The notes below the pieces were generated by a model. It did no database searches. It saw only the letters and a program-made list of their open reading frames with translations, and was not told the DNA's origin. From Amborella trichopoda (taxonomy: Eukaryota; Streptophyta; Magnoliopsida; Amborellales; Amborellaceae): a stretch of DNA of 64,000 nt. The stretch lies in assembly GCF_000471905.2 (NCBI RefSeq), contig NW_006497023.1, positions 2,160,011 to 2,224,010 of the forward strand. The letters run 5' to 3'. Of the stretch, positions 1 to 13,121 are shown piece by piece; position 1 is the stretch's first letter, and every line of letters starts with the position of its first letter. Position numbers and translations under genes: made by a program.

Positions 1-547
1 TAGTATGGACCTAGGCTGAGTAGTTTAGGGTCATGCAGTATGGAATGAGGCTGAGAAGTTTAGGGTCATGCAATAGGGACAGAGGCTGAGCAGTTTAAGG
101 TAATGAATTATGGACCGAGGAGGTGCAGTTAGCTGTTATTGAGTATGGACCGAGGACGAGCAGTTAGGGGTTATGAAGTATAGACTGAGGTTGAGAAGTT
201 TAGGGTCGTGAAGTATGGGCTGAGGCTGAGAAGTTTAGGGTCATGAAGTATGGACTGAGGAAATGCAGTTTAGGGTCATGTAGTATGGACTGAGGCTGAG
301 TAGTTTAGGGTCATGTTCTTTGGACCGAGGCTGAGCAGTTTAGGTTCATGCACTATGGACTGAGGTCACACAGTTTAGTATCATGCATTATGGACCGAGG
401 CTAAGCAGTTTAAGGTCATTATGTATGGATCAAAGCTGAGAAATTTAGGGTCATGCAGTGTGGAGTGAGGCTGAGCAGTTTTGGGTCATTCAGTAAGGAT
501 CGAGGCTGAGCAGTTTAGGGTAACACAGTATGGACCGAGGCTGAATT

Positions 548-1696
548 GTTAAGAATTGTGTAGTATATACCGAGGCTGAACAATTTAGTCATGTAGTATG
601 GACCAGTGAGCAGTTAATGGGGGTGCAGTATGGATCGAGGTTGAGCAGTTTAGGGTTTGACTGTATGGATTGAGGCTTAGTAGTTTAAGGTTTGACTGTA
701 TGGACCGAGGCTGAGCAGTTTAGGGTCATGCCATATGAGCTGAGGCTGAACAGTTTAGTGTCATACTTTATGGATCGAGCCTGAGCATTTTAGGGTCATG
801 CTATAATCACCGATGCTGAGAAGTTTAACGTCATGCAGTATAAATCGAGGATGAGCAGTATGGGGTCATGCAGTATAAATCAAGGATGAGCAGTATGGGG
901 TCATGAAGAATGGACTGAGGCTAAGCAGTTAAGTGTCTTATAATATGGACAAAGGCTGAGCAGTTTAGGGTCACGTAGTATGGACCAAGGCTGAGCAGCT
1001 TAGGATCTTGCAGTATGGACCGAGCCTGAGTCATTTAGGGTCATGCAGTATGGACCTAGGGTGAGATATTTAGGGTCATTAAGTATGGACTGAGGCTGAG
1101 CAGTTTAGGGTCATGCAATGTGGATCGAGGCTGAGAAATTTAGAGTCATGCAGTATGGACCAAGGCTGAGCAGTTTTAGGTCATGTAGTATGGATCGAGG
1201 CTGAGCCGTTTAGGGTCATGTAATGTGGACTGAGGCTGAGATGTTTGGAGTCATTTACTATGGACTGAGGATGAGCTGTTTAAGGTCATGCATTACTGAT
1301 CGAGGCTATGTAGTGTAGGGTAATACAGTATGGACCGAGGCTGGGCAGTTTAGGGACTTACAGCCTGGACCAAGACAGAATAATTTAGGGTCATGCAGTA
1401 TGGATCGAGGGTAAGAAGTTTAGGGTCATGCATAATGGATTGAGGCTAAGAAGTTAAGGTCATGCAGTATGGACCGAAGCTGAGCAGTTGAGGGTCATGC
1501 AGTATGGACTGCTGCTGAGCTATTTATGGTCATGTAGTATGTACCGAGGCAGAGCACTTTTGTGTCATGTATTATGAATCGATGCAGATCAGTTTAGGGT
1601 CATGAGGTATGGATAGAGGCTGAGCATTTCAGGGTCATGCAGTATGCATCGAGGCGGAGCAGTTTAGGGTTATGCTGTATGGGCTAAGGCTTAACG
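548..1696 (+). repeat. ~1.15 kb higher-order unit, copy a
   Basis: Starts at a landmark pair of aberrant monomers: GTTAAGAATTGTGTAG followed by a shortened copy in which the GGG of TTTAGGGTC is lost (ATTTAGTCATG). The same pair recurs at 1,697 and 2,849, giving spacings of 1,149 and 1,152 bp, close to 33 monomers. Landmark spacing, not full alignment, is the basis for the unit length. Confidence 0.65.
835..904 (+). repeat. Recent single-monomer duplication
   Basis: Two adjacent 35-bp copies (835-869 and 870-904) share the same private variants (GTATAAATC and GCAGTATGGGGTC) and differ at one base only, the CpG changed to CA. Neighbouring monomers normally differ at many positions, so this is a recent unit duplication. 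Confidence 0.85.
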
Positions 1697-2848
1697 GTTA
1701 AGAATCATGTAGTATGGATCGAGTTTGAGAAATTTAGTCATGTAGTACGGATCGAGGTTGAGCAGTTCAGGGTCGTGCAATATGGACAGAGCTTGAGTAG
1801 TTTAGGGTCGGGCAGTATGGACCGAGGCTGAGTAGTTTAGGGTCAAGAAGTATGGACAGAGGCTGAGCAGTTTAGGGTCATGTAGTATGGACCGAGGATG
1901 AGCAGTTTATGGTCGTTCAGTACGGACCGATGCAGAGCAGTTTAAGGTCATGTTTTCTAGATCGAGGCTGAGAAGCTTGCGGTGACGCAAAGTGGACCAA
2001 GGCTGAGATGTTTAGGGTCATGGAGCATGGACCGAGACTGAGCAATTTGAGGTCATGCAGTGTGGACTGTAGCTGAGTAGTTTATGGTCATGCAGTGTGG
2101 TCCGAGTCTTAGAATTATAGGGTCTTACGTTATCGACCGAGGATGAGCTGTTTAGGGTCATGCATTCTGGACTGAGGGTGTGCAGTTTAGGGTCATGCAG
2201 TATAGACCGAGGCTGAGAAGTTTAGGGTTATGCAGTATGGACCGAGGCTGAGTAGTTTAGGGTCATGCCGTGTGAACCGAGGCGGACGCATTTAGGGTCA
2301 TGCAGTTTTGATCGAGCTTGAGTAATTTTAGGTCATGCAATATGGACCGTGGTTGAGAAGTTTATTGTCATTCAATATGGATAGAGGCTGAGCTGTTTAG
2401 TGTCATGCTGTCGAGACCGAGGCTGAAAGGTTTAGGGTCATGCAATGTTGACCGAGGCTAAGATGTTTAGGGTCATGCAGTATGGACCAAACCTGAGAAG
2501 TTTATGGTCATGCAATGTGGGCCAAGCTTAGCAGTTTAGGGTCATGCATTATGGACCGAGGATGAGCGATTTAGGGTCATGCATTATGGACCGAGGCTGA
2601 GCAGTTTAAGGTCATGCAGTATGGAACAAGGCTGAGCAGTATATGGTCATGCCATGTGCACAAAGGCTTAGCAGTTTAGGGTCATGCATTATGGACTGAG
2701 GATGAGCAGCATAGGGTCATGCATTACAGTTCGAGGCTATGTTGTTTAGGGTTTTACAGTATGGACCGAGGCTGGGCAATTTATGGACTTGCAGTCACGA
2801 TTGATGCTGAACAGTTTAGGGTCGTGCAGTATGGATCGACGCTGACCG
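1697..2848 (+). repeat. ~1.15 kb higher-order unit, copy b
   Basis: Bounded by the GTTAAGAATCATG landmark at 1,697 and 2,849. A second landmark pair, the CATTAC variant followed by GGCTGGGCA (1,291 and 1,340 against 2,722 and 2,771), is offset by 1,431 bp and not 1,152. About 279 bp, roughly 8 monomers, therefore differs between the units just upstream of the landmark. Unit length here has changed by gain or loss of whole monomers. Confidence 0.6.
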
Positions 2849-3566
2849 GTTAAGAATCATGTAGTATGGACCGAGATTGAGAAATTTAATCATGCAGTAC
2901 AGACCGAGGCTAAGCAATATAGGGTCATGCAGTTTGGACAGAGGCTGAGCAGTTTAAGGTCATGCAGTATGGACCAAGCCTGCGCATTTTAAGGCATGGA
3001 ATATGGATCGAGGCTGAGTAGTTTAGGGCTACGTAGGATGGGGCTGTGAAGTTAAGGGTCACGCATTGTGGACCGAGGCTGGGTCATGCAATATGAATAG
3101 AGGCTGAGCAGTTTAGGGTCATGCAGTATAAATCGAGGTTGAGCTGTTTAGGGTCATGTAAAACGGACCGAGGCTGAGTAGTTAGGGGTCTTGCAATATG
3201 GACCAAAACTAAGAAGTTTAGGGTCATGTAGTACGAACTGAGGCTGAGAAATTTAGCATCATGCAGTATGGACCGAGGCTGCGTTGTACAGGGTCACGCA
3301 GTATGGATCGAGGCCAAGTAGTTTAGGGTCATGCGGTATGAACCTAAGCTGCGTTAATTAGGGTCGTATAGGATGTATCAAGGCTGAGCCGTTTAGGGGG
3401 ATTGAGCCTGAATGGTTTAGGGTCATGCTGTATGGATCGAGGCTGAGATGCTTAGGGTTAGGCGATATGGACCGAGCTTGAGGAGTTTAAGGTCATGCAG
3501 TATGGATCGAGTTTGAGTAATTGAGGGTCGTGCAGTATGGATCTAGGGTGAGCAGTTTAGGGTCAT

Positions 3567-3636
3567 GCAATATGGATCGAGCTGGAGCAGTTTAGGGTCA
3601 TGCAATATGGATCGAGCTAGAGCAGTTTAGGGTCAT
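3567..3636 (+). repeat. Recent single-monomer duplication
   Basis: Copies at 3,567-3,601 and 3,602-3,636 share CAATATGGATCGAGCT and differ at one base (GCTGGAG against GCTAGAG). This is a second example of fresh one-monomer slippage within an otherwise diverged array. Confidence 0.85.
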
Positions 3637-6440
3637 GCAGTATTGATCGAGGATAAGCAATTTACGGTCATGCTGAATGGTACATGGCTAAGCAATTTTG
3701 GGTCATGTAGTATGGACAGAGCCTGAGGGTTTTAGGGTCATGTAGTTTGGACCGAGGTAGTGCAGTTTAGGGTCATGCAGTATCGACCGAGGTTGATTAG
3801 TTTAGGGTCATGCTATATGGGCCGAGGTTGAGCAATTTAGGGTATGTAGTATGGATCGAGGCAGTGCAGTTTAGGGTCATGCAGTATGGACCGAGGATGA
3901 TCAATTTGGGGTCATGCAGTATGGGACAAGGTTGAGCAGTTTCAGGTCATGCAGTATGGACATAGGCGGAGCACTTTAGGTTCATGTAGTATAGACCGAG
4001 GTTGAGCAGTTCATAGCCAAGTAGTGTGGACCGAGGCATAACAGTTTAGGGTCGTGTGTTATAGACTGAGGCTGAGTAGTTTAGGGTCTTGTAGTATAAA
4101 TCGAGGCTGAGCAACTTGGGGTCACGTAATACGGAACGAGGCCTAACAATTTATGGTCATGCAGAATGGACCGAGGCTGAGACGTTTAGGGTCATGCAGT
4201 ATGGACCGAGGGTGAGTAGTTTAGGGTAATGCATTATGGGCCGAGGCTGAGGAGTTTAAGGTCATGCATTAGGGTCCGAGGCTGTGCAGCATAGGGTCAT
4301 GTAGTACGGACCGAGGCTGAGCAATTTAGGGTCATGCAGTCTCGACCCAGGTTGAATAGTTTAGGGTCATGTAGTATGCACCGAGGTTGAGCAGTGTAGG
4401 GACTGAGGTTGAAAAGTTTAGTGTCAAGTAGTATGGATCCAGGCTGAGCACTTTAGGGTCTTGCAGTTTATTTCGAGGCTGATTAGTTTACGATCATTCC
4501 ATATGGACCGAGGCAAAACAATTTAGGGTCATGCAGTGACGACCACGACTGAGCTGCTTAAGGTAAGGCAGAATGGACCAAGGCTGAGCACTTTAGTGTC
4601 ATGCAGTATAGACCGAGGCTGAGAAGTTTAGGGTCATGCAGTATGGACTGACCTTGAGAAGTTTACAGTCATGCCGAATGGAAGGAGGCTGGAAAATTTG
4701 GGGTCATGCAGTATGGACCGAGAGTGCGTAGTTTAGGGTCATATAGTATGGACCGAGGCTAAGCAGTTTAGCGTCATGCAGTTTGGACAGAGGTTGAGTA
4801 GTTTAGTGTCATGCAGTTGGAACTAGGCTGAGCAGTTTAGTGTCGTGTTGTATGGACCGAGCCTGAGCATTTTAGAGTCATGCAACATTGACCGAGGCTG
4901 AACAATTTAGGGTTTGGGAGGAAGGACCGATGTTGGGGTTGAGCAGTTTAGGTTCATGCAATGTGGACCGAGGCTGAGCAGTTTAGGGTCATGCAGTACG
5001 GATAAAGACTGAGCAATTTAGGGTCATGAAGTATAAATCGAGGCTGAGCCATTTTAGGTCATACAATATGGACCGAGGCTGAGTAGTTAATGGTCTTAAT
5101 ATATGTACCTACTCTGAGACGTTTAGGGTCTTGTAGTATAGACCGAGGCTAAGCAGTTTAGGGTCATGCAGTATTGTCCGTGGCTGAGCAGTTTAAGGTC
5201 ATGCAGTATGAATTGAGGCAGAATAGTTTATTGTCATGCAGTATGGATCGAGGCAGATCAGCTTAGGGTCTTGCAGTATGGATAGAGCCTGAGTAGTCTA
5301 GCGTCTTGCAGCATGGATCGAGGCTGAGCAATTCATGGACTTTAAGTATGGACCGAGGCTGAGCAGTTTAAAGTCATCCTGTATAGACTGAGGCTGAGGA
5401 ATTTAACGTCATGCAATGTGGACCGACGCCGAAAAATTTCGAATCATGCAGTTTGTACCCAGGCAGAGCAACTTAAGGTCATGCAGTATGGATCAAGGAT
5501 GAGCAGTTCATGGTCATGTCGTGTGGATCGAGGCTTTGTAGTATACGGTCATGCATTATGGACCGAGGCTGAGCAGTTTAGGGTCTTGCAATATGAACCG
5601 AGCCTGAGAAGTTTAGAGTCATTCAGTATAGACCGAGACTGAGCAGTTTAAGGTCATGCTACCTAGACCGAGGCTGAGCAGTTAGAGTCATGCAAAGTGT
5701 AATGAGGTCGAGAAATTTAATGTCATGAAGTATGGACCTAGGCTCTGCAATTTAAGGTCATCCAGTATGGATCGAGGCTGAGCAGTTTATGGTCATGCAG
5801 TATTGACCGAGGCTTAGTTGTTTGGGGTCATGCATTATGGACCGAGGATGAGAAGTTTAGGGTCATGCATTATGGACAGAATTTGTGCAGTTTAGGGTCA
5901 TGCAGTAAGGACCGAGGCTGAGAATTTTTAGGTCATGCAGTATGGACTGAGGCTGAACAGTTTATGGACATATCGTATAGACCGAGGCTGAGCAGTTCAT
6001 TGCCATGTAGTGTGGACCGAGGCTGAGCAGTTTAAAGTCATGCAATATAAATCGAGGCTGATCAATTTAGTTTCATGTCGAATGGACCGAGGCAGAGTAG
6101 TTTAGGGTCTAGTAGTATGGACCTAGGCTGAGCTGTTTAGGGTCATGCAGTACAGACTGAGGTTGAACTGTTCAGGGTCATGCAGTATGGAATGTGCTGG
6201 AGAAGTTTAGGGTCATGCAATTGGGGCCGAGGCTGTGCAGTTTAGAGTAATGAAGTATGGACTGAGGCAGAGCAGTTAGTGGTTATGTTGTACGGACCGA
6301 GGCCGAGCAGTTAGGGGTTATGCAGTATGGATTGAGTTTGAGCAGTTTAGGGTCGTGCAGTATGGGCTGAGGTTGAGAAGTTTAGGGTATGGACCGAGGC
6401 TTGGCAGTTTAGGGACATGCAGTCTGGACCGAGGCTGAAA

Positions 6441-6665
6441 AGTTTTGGGTCATGCAGTATGGACTTAGGATAAGCAGTTTAGGGTCATGCAGAATGGACC
6501 GAGGCTGAGAAGTTAAGGTCATGCAATATGGACCGAGGCTGAGCAGTTGAGGGTCATGTGGTATGGATCGCGGCTGAGCAGTTTATAGTCATGCGGTATG
6601 TACCGAGATAGAGCACTTTTGTGTTATGTATTATGGACCAAGGCTGAGCAGTTTAGGGTCATGCA
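6441..6665 (+). repeat. 225-bp patch, source-like copy
   Basis: This stretch of about six and a half monomers matches 8,658-8,882 at 216 of 225 positions counted by eye (about 96%), with no indels, far above the usual similarity between units. Its position agrees with the colinear copy 1 block near 1,390-1,600, so this is probably the ancestral location and the other copy the derived one. Shared private variants include GGATAAGCAG, GGATCGCGGCTGAG and CGAGATAGAGCAC. Confidence 0.85.
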
Positions 6666-8657
6666 GTAAGGATCGAGCTTGAGCAGTTTAGGGTCGTGTA
6701 GTATGGACCGAGGCTAAGCACTTCTGGGTCATGCAGTATGCATCGAGACGGAGCAATTTAAGGTTATGCAGTAGGGACTGCGACTTAACGGTTAAGAATC
6801 ATGTAGTACGGATTGAGTTTTAGAAATTTGGTCATGTAGTATGGATCGCGACTGAGCAGTTTAGGGTCATCCAGTAGGGACCGAGCTTGAGCAGTTTAGG
6901 GTCCGAAAGTAGGGACCGAGGCCGAGCAGTTTAGGGTCATGCAGTATAGATAAAGGTTGAGCAGTATTGGGTCATGCAGTAAGGATCGAGCCTGTGCATT
7001 TTAGGGTCATGCAATATGGACTGAGTCTGAGTTGTTTAGGGTAATGTAGTATGGACCGAGGATGAGCTGTTTATGGTCATTCAGTATGGACCGATGCTGA
7101 GCAGTTTAGGGTCATGTTGTCTAGACCGAGGCTGAGATGTTTACGGTCATGCAATGTTGACTGAGGCTGAGATGTTTAGGGTCATGCAGCTGAGCTGTTT
7201 GAGGTCATGCAGTATGGACCAAAGCTGAGTAGTTTATGATCATGCAGTGTGGTCCGAGGCTTAGAATTGTAGGGTCTTGCATTATGGACCAGGGATAAGT
7301 AGGTTAAGGTCATGCATTATGGACTGAGGCCGTGCAGTTTACGGTCACACAGTATGGACCGAGGCTGAGCAGTTTAGGGTCACGCAGTATGGGCTGAAAC
7401 TGAGTAGTTTATGGCCACGCAGTGTGGTCCGAGGCTTAGAATTATAGGGTCTTGCATTATGGACCGAGGAAGAGCTGTTTGGGGTCATGCATTATGGATT
7501 GAGGGTGTGAAGTTTAGCACGCAGTATGGACCGAGGTTGAGGAGCTTAGGATCATGCAGTATGGACCGAGGCTGAGTAATATAGGGTCATGCAGTATGGA
7601 TCGAGCTTGAGCAGTTTAAGGTCATGCAGTATGGTCCGAGGCTGGGCAGTTTAGGGACATGAAGTCTGGACTGAGGCAAAACAGTTTAGGGTCATGCACT
7701 ATGGATCGAGGTTGAGAAGTTTAGGTCATGCAGTATGGACCATGGCCAAGCTGTTAAGGGTCATGTAGTATGGACCACGGCTGAACTGTCTCGGGTCATG
7801 CAGTACTAACCAAGGCTAAGAACTTTAGTGTCATGTAGTACGGACCGAGGTTGAGTAGTTTCGGGTGATGCAGCGTGGACCGAGCTTGAGCAGTTTAGGG
7901 TTATGCAGTACGGACCGAGGCTGAGCATTTTAGGGTCTGCAGTATTGATCGTGGCATGGCAGTTTAGGGTTATGCAGTATGAATCTCGCATGAAAGGTTA
8001 AGAATCATGTAATAAGAACCGAGATTGAGAAATTTTGTCATGTAGTACGGACTGAGGCTGAGCAGTATAGGGTCATGCAGTATGAACAGAGGCTGAGCAG
8101 TTTAGGGTCATGCAGTATGGACCGAGCCTACGCATTTTAGGGCATGCAATATGGACCGAGGCTGACCAGTTTAGGGTCATGCAGTATGAACAGATGCAGA
8201 GCAGTTTATGGTCATACAGTATAAATCGAGGTTGATCCGTTTAGGGTCAGGCAGTCTGAACCAAGGCTGAGCAGTTAACGGTCTTGCAATATGGACCAAA
8301 AGAGAGAACTTTAGGGTCATGTATTACGGACCGAGGCGGAGCAATTTAGGGTCATGCAGTGTGGACCTAGGCTGCGTCGTTTAGGGTCCCGCAGTATGGA
8401 TCGATGCTGAGTAGTTTAAGGTCATGCAGTATGAACTTAAGCTGAGCTAATTAGGGTCGTGTAGCATGGATCAAGGCTGAGCAGTTTAGGGTCTTGCAGT
8501 ATGAACTGAGCCTGAGTCGTTTAGGGTCATGCAGTATGGACCGGGGCTGAGATGCTTAAGGTCAAGCGGTATGGACCGAACTTGAGAAGTTTAAGGTCAT
8601 GCAGTATGGAACGCGTTTGAGCAGTTTAGGGTCATGCAGTATGGACCGAGGCTGAGC

Positions 8658-8882
8658 AGTTTTGGGTCATGCAGTATGGACCTAGGATAAGCAGTTTAGG
8701 GTCATGCAGAATGGACCGAGGCTAAGAAGTTAAGGTCATGCAATATGGACCGAGGCTGAGCAGTTGAGGGTCATGTGATATGGATCGCGGCTGAGTTGTT
8801 TATGGTCATGCAGTATGTACCGAGATAGAGCACTTTTGTGTCATGTATTATGGACCGAGGCTGAGCAGTTTAGGGTCATGCA
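8658..8882 (+). repeat. 225-bp patch, derived copy
   Basis: Near-identical to 6,441-6,665 at a constant offset of 2,217 bp. In the super-unit alignment this position corresponds to about 3,560-3,880 of copy 1, which holds different variant monomers, while flanking anchors on both sides remain colinear. The patch therefore looks inserted or copied into place by gene conversion or unequal exchange. Confidence 0.75.
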
Positions 8883-11800
8883 ATATGGGCCGAGGTTGAG
8901 CAGTTTAGGGTCATGCTGTATGGACCGAGGTTGAGTAGTTTCGGGTCACGTAGTATGGAGTTAGGCACAACACTTTAGGGTCGTGCAGTATGGATCGAAG
9001 TTGAGCAGTTCATGGCCAAGTAGTGTGGACCGAGGCTCAGCAATTTAGGGTCATGCGTTATGGATTGAGGCTGAGCAGTTTAGGGTCTTGCAGTACAAAT
9101 CGAGGCTGAGCAAATTAAGGTCATGCAACATGGGCCGAGGCTAAGCAGTTTAAGGTCTTACAGTATGGTCTTAGGCTGTAGTTAAGCGTCATGCAATATG
9201 GATCGAGGCTGAGCAGTCTAAGGTCAAGCAGTATGGACTGAGGCCGAGAAGTTTAGTGTCCTGCAGTATGAACCGAAGTTGAATAGTTTAGGGTAATGCA
9301 TTATGGACCGCGGCTGAGGAGTTTAAGGTCATGCATTATGGTTCGAGGCAATGCAGTTTACGATCATGCTGTATGGACCGAGGCTGAGCAGTTTTGGGTC
9401 ATGCAATCTCGACTGAGGCTAAATAGTTTAGGGTCAAGCAGAATGTATAGAGGTTGAGTAGTGTAGGGTCATGCGGAATGGACCAAGGTTGAAAAGTTTA
9501 GTGTCATGTAGTACGGATCCCGACTAAGCACTTTAGGGTCATGATGTTTGTTTCGAGGCTGAGTAGTTTACAATCATTCCATTTAGGGTCATGCAGTAAG
9601 GACCACGACTGAGCTGTTTAAGATCATGCAGTATGGACCAAGGCTGAGCACTTTAGTGTCATGCACTATGGACCGAGGCTAAACAGTTTAGGGTCATGCA
9701 GTATGGACCGAGCTTGAGAAGTTTACAGTCAAGCTGAATGGAACGAGGTCGAGAAATTTAAGGCCATGCAGTATGGATCGAGAGTGAGTAGTTTGGGGTC
9801 ATACAATGTGGACCGAGGCTGAGCAGTTTAGTATCATGCAGTTTGGACCGAGGCTGAGCAGTTTAGTGTAATGCTGTATAGACCGAGCCTGAGCATTTCA
9901 GGGACATGCAATGTTGACTTAGGCTTAGCGGTTTACGGTTAAGGAGGATGGACCGAGGCTGGAGCTGAGCAGTTTAGTTTCATGTATTGTGGACTGTGGC
10001 TGAGCAGTTTCGGGTCATGCAATATGGACAGAGGCTGAGCAATTTAGGGCCAAGAAGTACAAATCGAGGCTGAGCCGTTTTGGGTCATGGAGTATGGACC
10101 GAGGCTGAGACATTTAGGGTCCTGTAGCATGGACCGAGGCTGAGCAGTTTAGGGTCTTGCAGTAAGGTCCGAGGCTGAGCAGTTTAGGGTCATGCAATAT
10201 GGAATAAGGCGGAGTAGTTTAAGGTCATGTAATATGAATCGAGGCTGACAAGTATGGATCAAGGCTGACCAGTTTAGGGTCTTGCAGTATGGACAGAGAC
10301 TGAGCAGTTTAGGGTCATGCAGCATGGACCGAGGCTGAGAAATTCAGGGTCATTAAGTATGGACCAAGGCTGAGCAGTTTAGGGTCATCCTGTATAGACT
10401 AAGGCTGAGCGGTTTAACGTCATGCAATGTGGACCGAGGTTGAGATGTTTAGAGTCATGCAGTTGCGACCCAGGCTGAGCAGCTTAAGGTCTTGTAGTAT
10501 AGACTATCGCTGAGCAGTTCATGATCATGCCGTGTCGATCAAGGCTTTGCGGTATATAGTCATGCATTATGGACCGAGGCTGAGCAGTTTAGGGTCTTGC
10601 ATTATGAACTGAGCCTGAGCAGTTTAGAGTCTTTCAGTAAGGACCGAGGCTGAGCAGTTTAGGGTCATGCTACTAAGACCGAGGCTGAGAAGTTTAGGGC
10701 AATGCAAAGTAGATCGAGGACGAGTAAGTTAAGTGTCATGCAGTACGGACCGAGGCTCTGCAGTTTAAGGTCATGCAATATGGACCTAGGCTGAGCAGTT
10801 TATAGCCATCCAGTGTTGACCGAGGCCAAGTTGCAGTATGGACTGAGGATGAGCAGTTTAGAATCATGCATTATGGATAGAGGCTGTGCAGTTTAGGGTC
10901 ATGCAGTATGGACCGAGGCTGAACAGTTTAGGGTCATGCAGTCCAGACTAAGGCTAAACAGTTTAGGGTCATGCAAAATGGACCGAGGCTAAGCTGGTTA
11001 GGGTCATGCAGTTTTGAACGAGCTTGAGCCAGTTTAGGGTCACGCAGTGTGGATTGAGGTTGAGCAGTGTAGGGTCATGCAGTTTGGTCCGAGGTTGAGC
11101 TGTTTACGGTCATGTCGTATTGTTACAGTACGAATCGAGGGTGAGAATTTTTGAGTCATGCATTATGAACCGAGGCTGAGATGTTTAGGGTCATGCACTA
11201 TGGATTGAGCTTGAGCAGTTTAGGGTCATCAATTATGGACCGAGGATGTGCTGTTTACGGTCATGCTGAATGGTACGAGGCTAAGCAATTTAGGTTCATA
11301 CAGTATGGCCGAGCCAGAGAAGTTTAGGGTCATGCACAATGGACCAAGGATGAGCAGTTTAGGGTCATGCAGTATGGATAGAGGCTGTGCAGTTTAGGGT
11401 CTTCCAGTATGGACCAAGGCTGAACAGTTTAGGGTCACGCATTATGGACAGAGGCTAAGTAGTTTAGTGTCATGCATTACGGACCGAGGCTGAGCACTTT
11501 AGGGTCATGCAGTTTAGATCGAGGCTGAGCAGTTTAGGGAGTTTTGGTATGGACCGAGGCTGAGCAGTTCATGGCCTTGAGGTCTGGACCGATGCTTAGC
11601 AATTTAAGGTCAAGAATTATTGACCGAGGCTGAGCAGTTTAGGGTCATGTAGTAAAATCGAGGCTGAGGAGTTTACGATCATGCAGTATGTACCGAGGCT
11701 GAGCAGTTTAAGGTCTTATGGTATGCACCTAGGCTGAGTCGTTTATGATCATGCAATAAGGAGCTAGGATGTGAAGTTTAAGGTCATGCACTATGGAACG

Positions 11801-13121
11801 AGGCTGAGCAGTTCATTGCCATGTATTGTGCTTCGAGATTTAGCAGTTTAGGGTCATGCCTTATGGACCGAGGCTGAGTAGTTTGATGATCAAGGCTGAG
11901 CAGTTTAGGGTCATGTAGTGTGGATCAAAGCTGAGCAGTTTGGGGTCATGAATTATGGATTGAGGCTGACACGTTCAGGGTCATGCAATATGAAACGAGG
12001 CTGAGCAGCTTTGGGTCATGCAGTATGGATCAAGGTTGAGCAGTTTAGGGTCATACAGCATGTAACGAGGATAAGTAGTATAGGGTAATGCACCAAGGAC
12101 CGAGGCTGAGCAGTTTAGAGTGATGCAGTGTGGATCGAGGCTGAGCAATATTGGACCTTACAGTGTCGATCGAGGCTGAGCAGTTTCTGGTCAAGCAGAA
12201 TGGATCAAGGCCGAGCAGTTTACAGTAATTTTGTATGGAACTGGTCATGCAGAATAGATCGAGGTTGAGCAGTAAGGGTCATGCAGTTACGATTGAGGTT
12301 AAGCAGTTTACGGTCTTGCCTAACGGAGTAAGGCTGAGCCATTTACAGTCATGTTGTATGGACCGAGGCTGAGCAGTTCAGGCTCATGCAGTATTGACCG
12401 ATGTTGAGCTATTTAGGGCCATGGAAGATGGACCGAGGGTGAGCACTTTAGGGTCATGGAATTTGACCGAGGCTGAAGTGTTTAGGGTCATGCAGTATAG
12501 ATGGAGCATGAGATGTTTAGGGTCATGCAGTACGGATTGAGGCTGAGCACTTATGGGTCATGCAGTTTCGATCGATGCTGAGCTTTTTAAGGTAATGTAG
12601 TATGGACCGAGACTGGGCACTTTAGGGTCTTGCAGTATGGACTGCGGCTGAGCAGTTTAGCGCCATGCAATATAGACCGAGCTTGAGAAGTTTAGGTCTT
12701 GCAATATGGACTGAGGTTGAGCACATTAGAGTTATGCGGTATCATTCGAGGCGGAGCAGTTTAGGGTCATGCATTATGGACCTTGCTTGAGAAGATTAGG
12801 GTCATGCAATATGGATCGAGGATGAGCAGTTTAGGGTCATGCAGTATGGACCGAGGCTGAGCCGTTTAGGGTCATGCAATATGGACCGAGGCCTTGGGTA
12901 GTTTGGGGTCATGAAAAATAAATCGAGGCTGAGCAGTTAAGGGTCATGCATCATGAAATGAGGCTGAGCAGTCTAGGGTCATGCAATATGGAACGAGGCT
13001 GAGCTATTTAAGATCATGCAGTAAGGACTGAGGCAGAGCAGTTTAGGGTAAGGCACTCTGGTCCGAGGCTGGGCAGTTTATGGTGATGCTGTATAAACCG
13101 AGGCGGAGCAGTTTTGGGTCA

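Larger units (their letters stand above)
1..5950 (+). repeat. ~5 kb super-unit, copy 1 (left-truncated by the window)
   Basis: Rare variant monomers occur here in the same order as in 6,113-10,960. Paired anchors (copy 1 / copy 2) are 1/6,113; 205/6,352; 1,340/6,399; 1,553/6,612; 1,697/6,791; 2,849/7,997; 4,002/9,001; 4,411/9,491; 5,373/10,384; 5,741/10,754. The order is fully monotone, so this is a segmental tandem duplication of satellite DNA and not chance monomer similarity. Copy 1 is about 1.09 kb longer between anchors 205 and 1,340, about one ~1.15-kb higher-order unit. Over the stretch near 1,390-1,600 I estimate roughly 87% identity by eye. The true start is not visible. Confidence 0.85.
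6113..10960 (+). repeat. ~5 kb super-unit, copy 2
   Basis: Colinear partner of the block at the left end of the window (anchors in the entry for copy 1). Shared odd monomers include GGTTAAGAATCATGTAGTA (1,697/6,791 and 2,849/7,997), a CACTTTTGTGTCATGTATTA-type copy (1,553/6,612), GTTGAAAAGTTTAGTGTC (4,411/9,491) and a GGCTCTGCA copy (5,741/10,754). Copy 2 lacks the ~1.09 kb present in copy 1 near 0.2-1.3 kb, and carries a 225-bp patch at 8,658-8,882 with no counterpart at the matching place in copy 1. The boundary between copies lies somewhere in 5,950-6,113. Confidence 0.85.
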
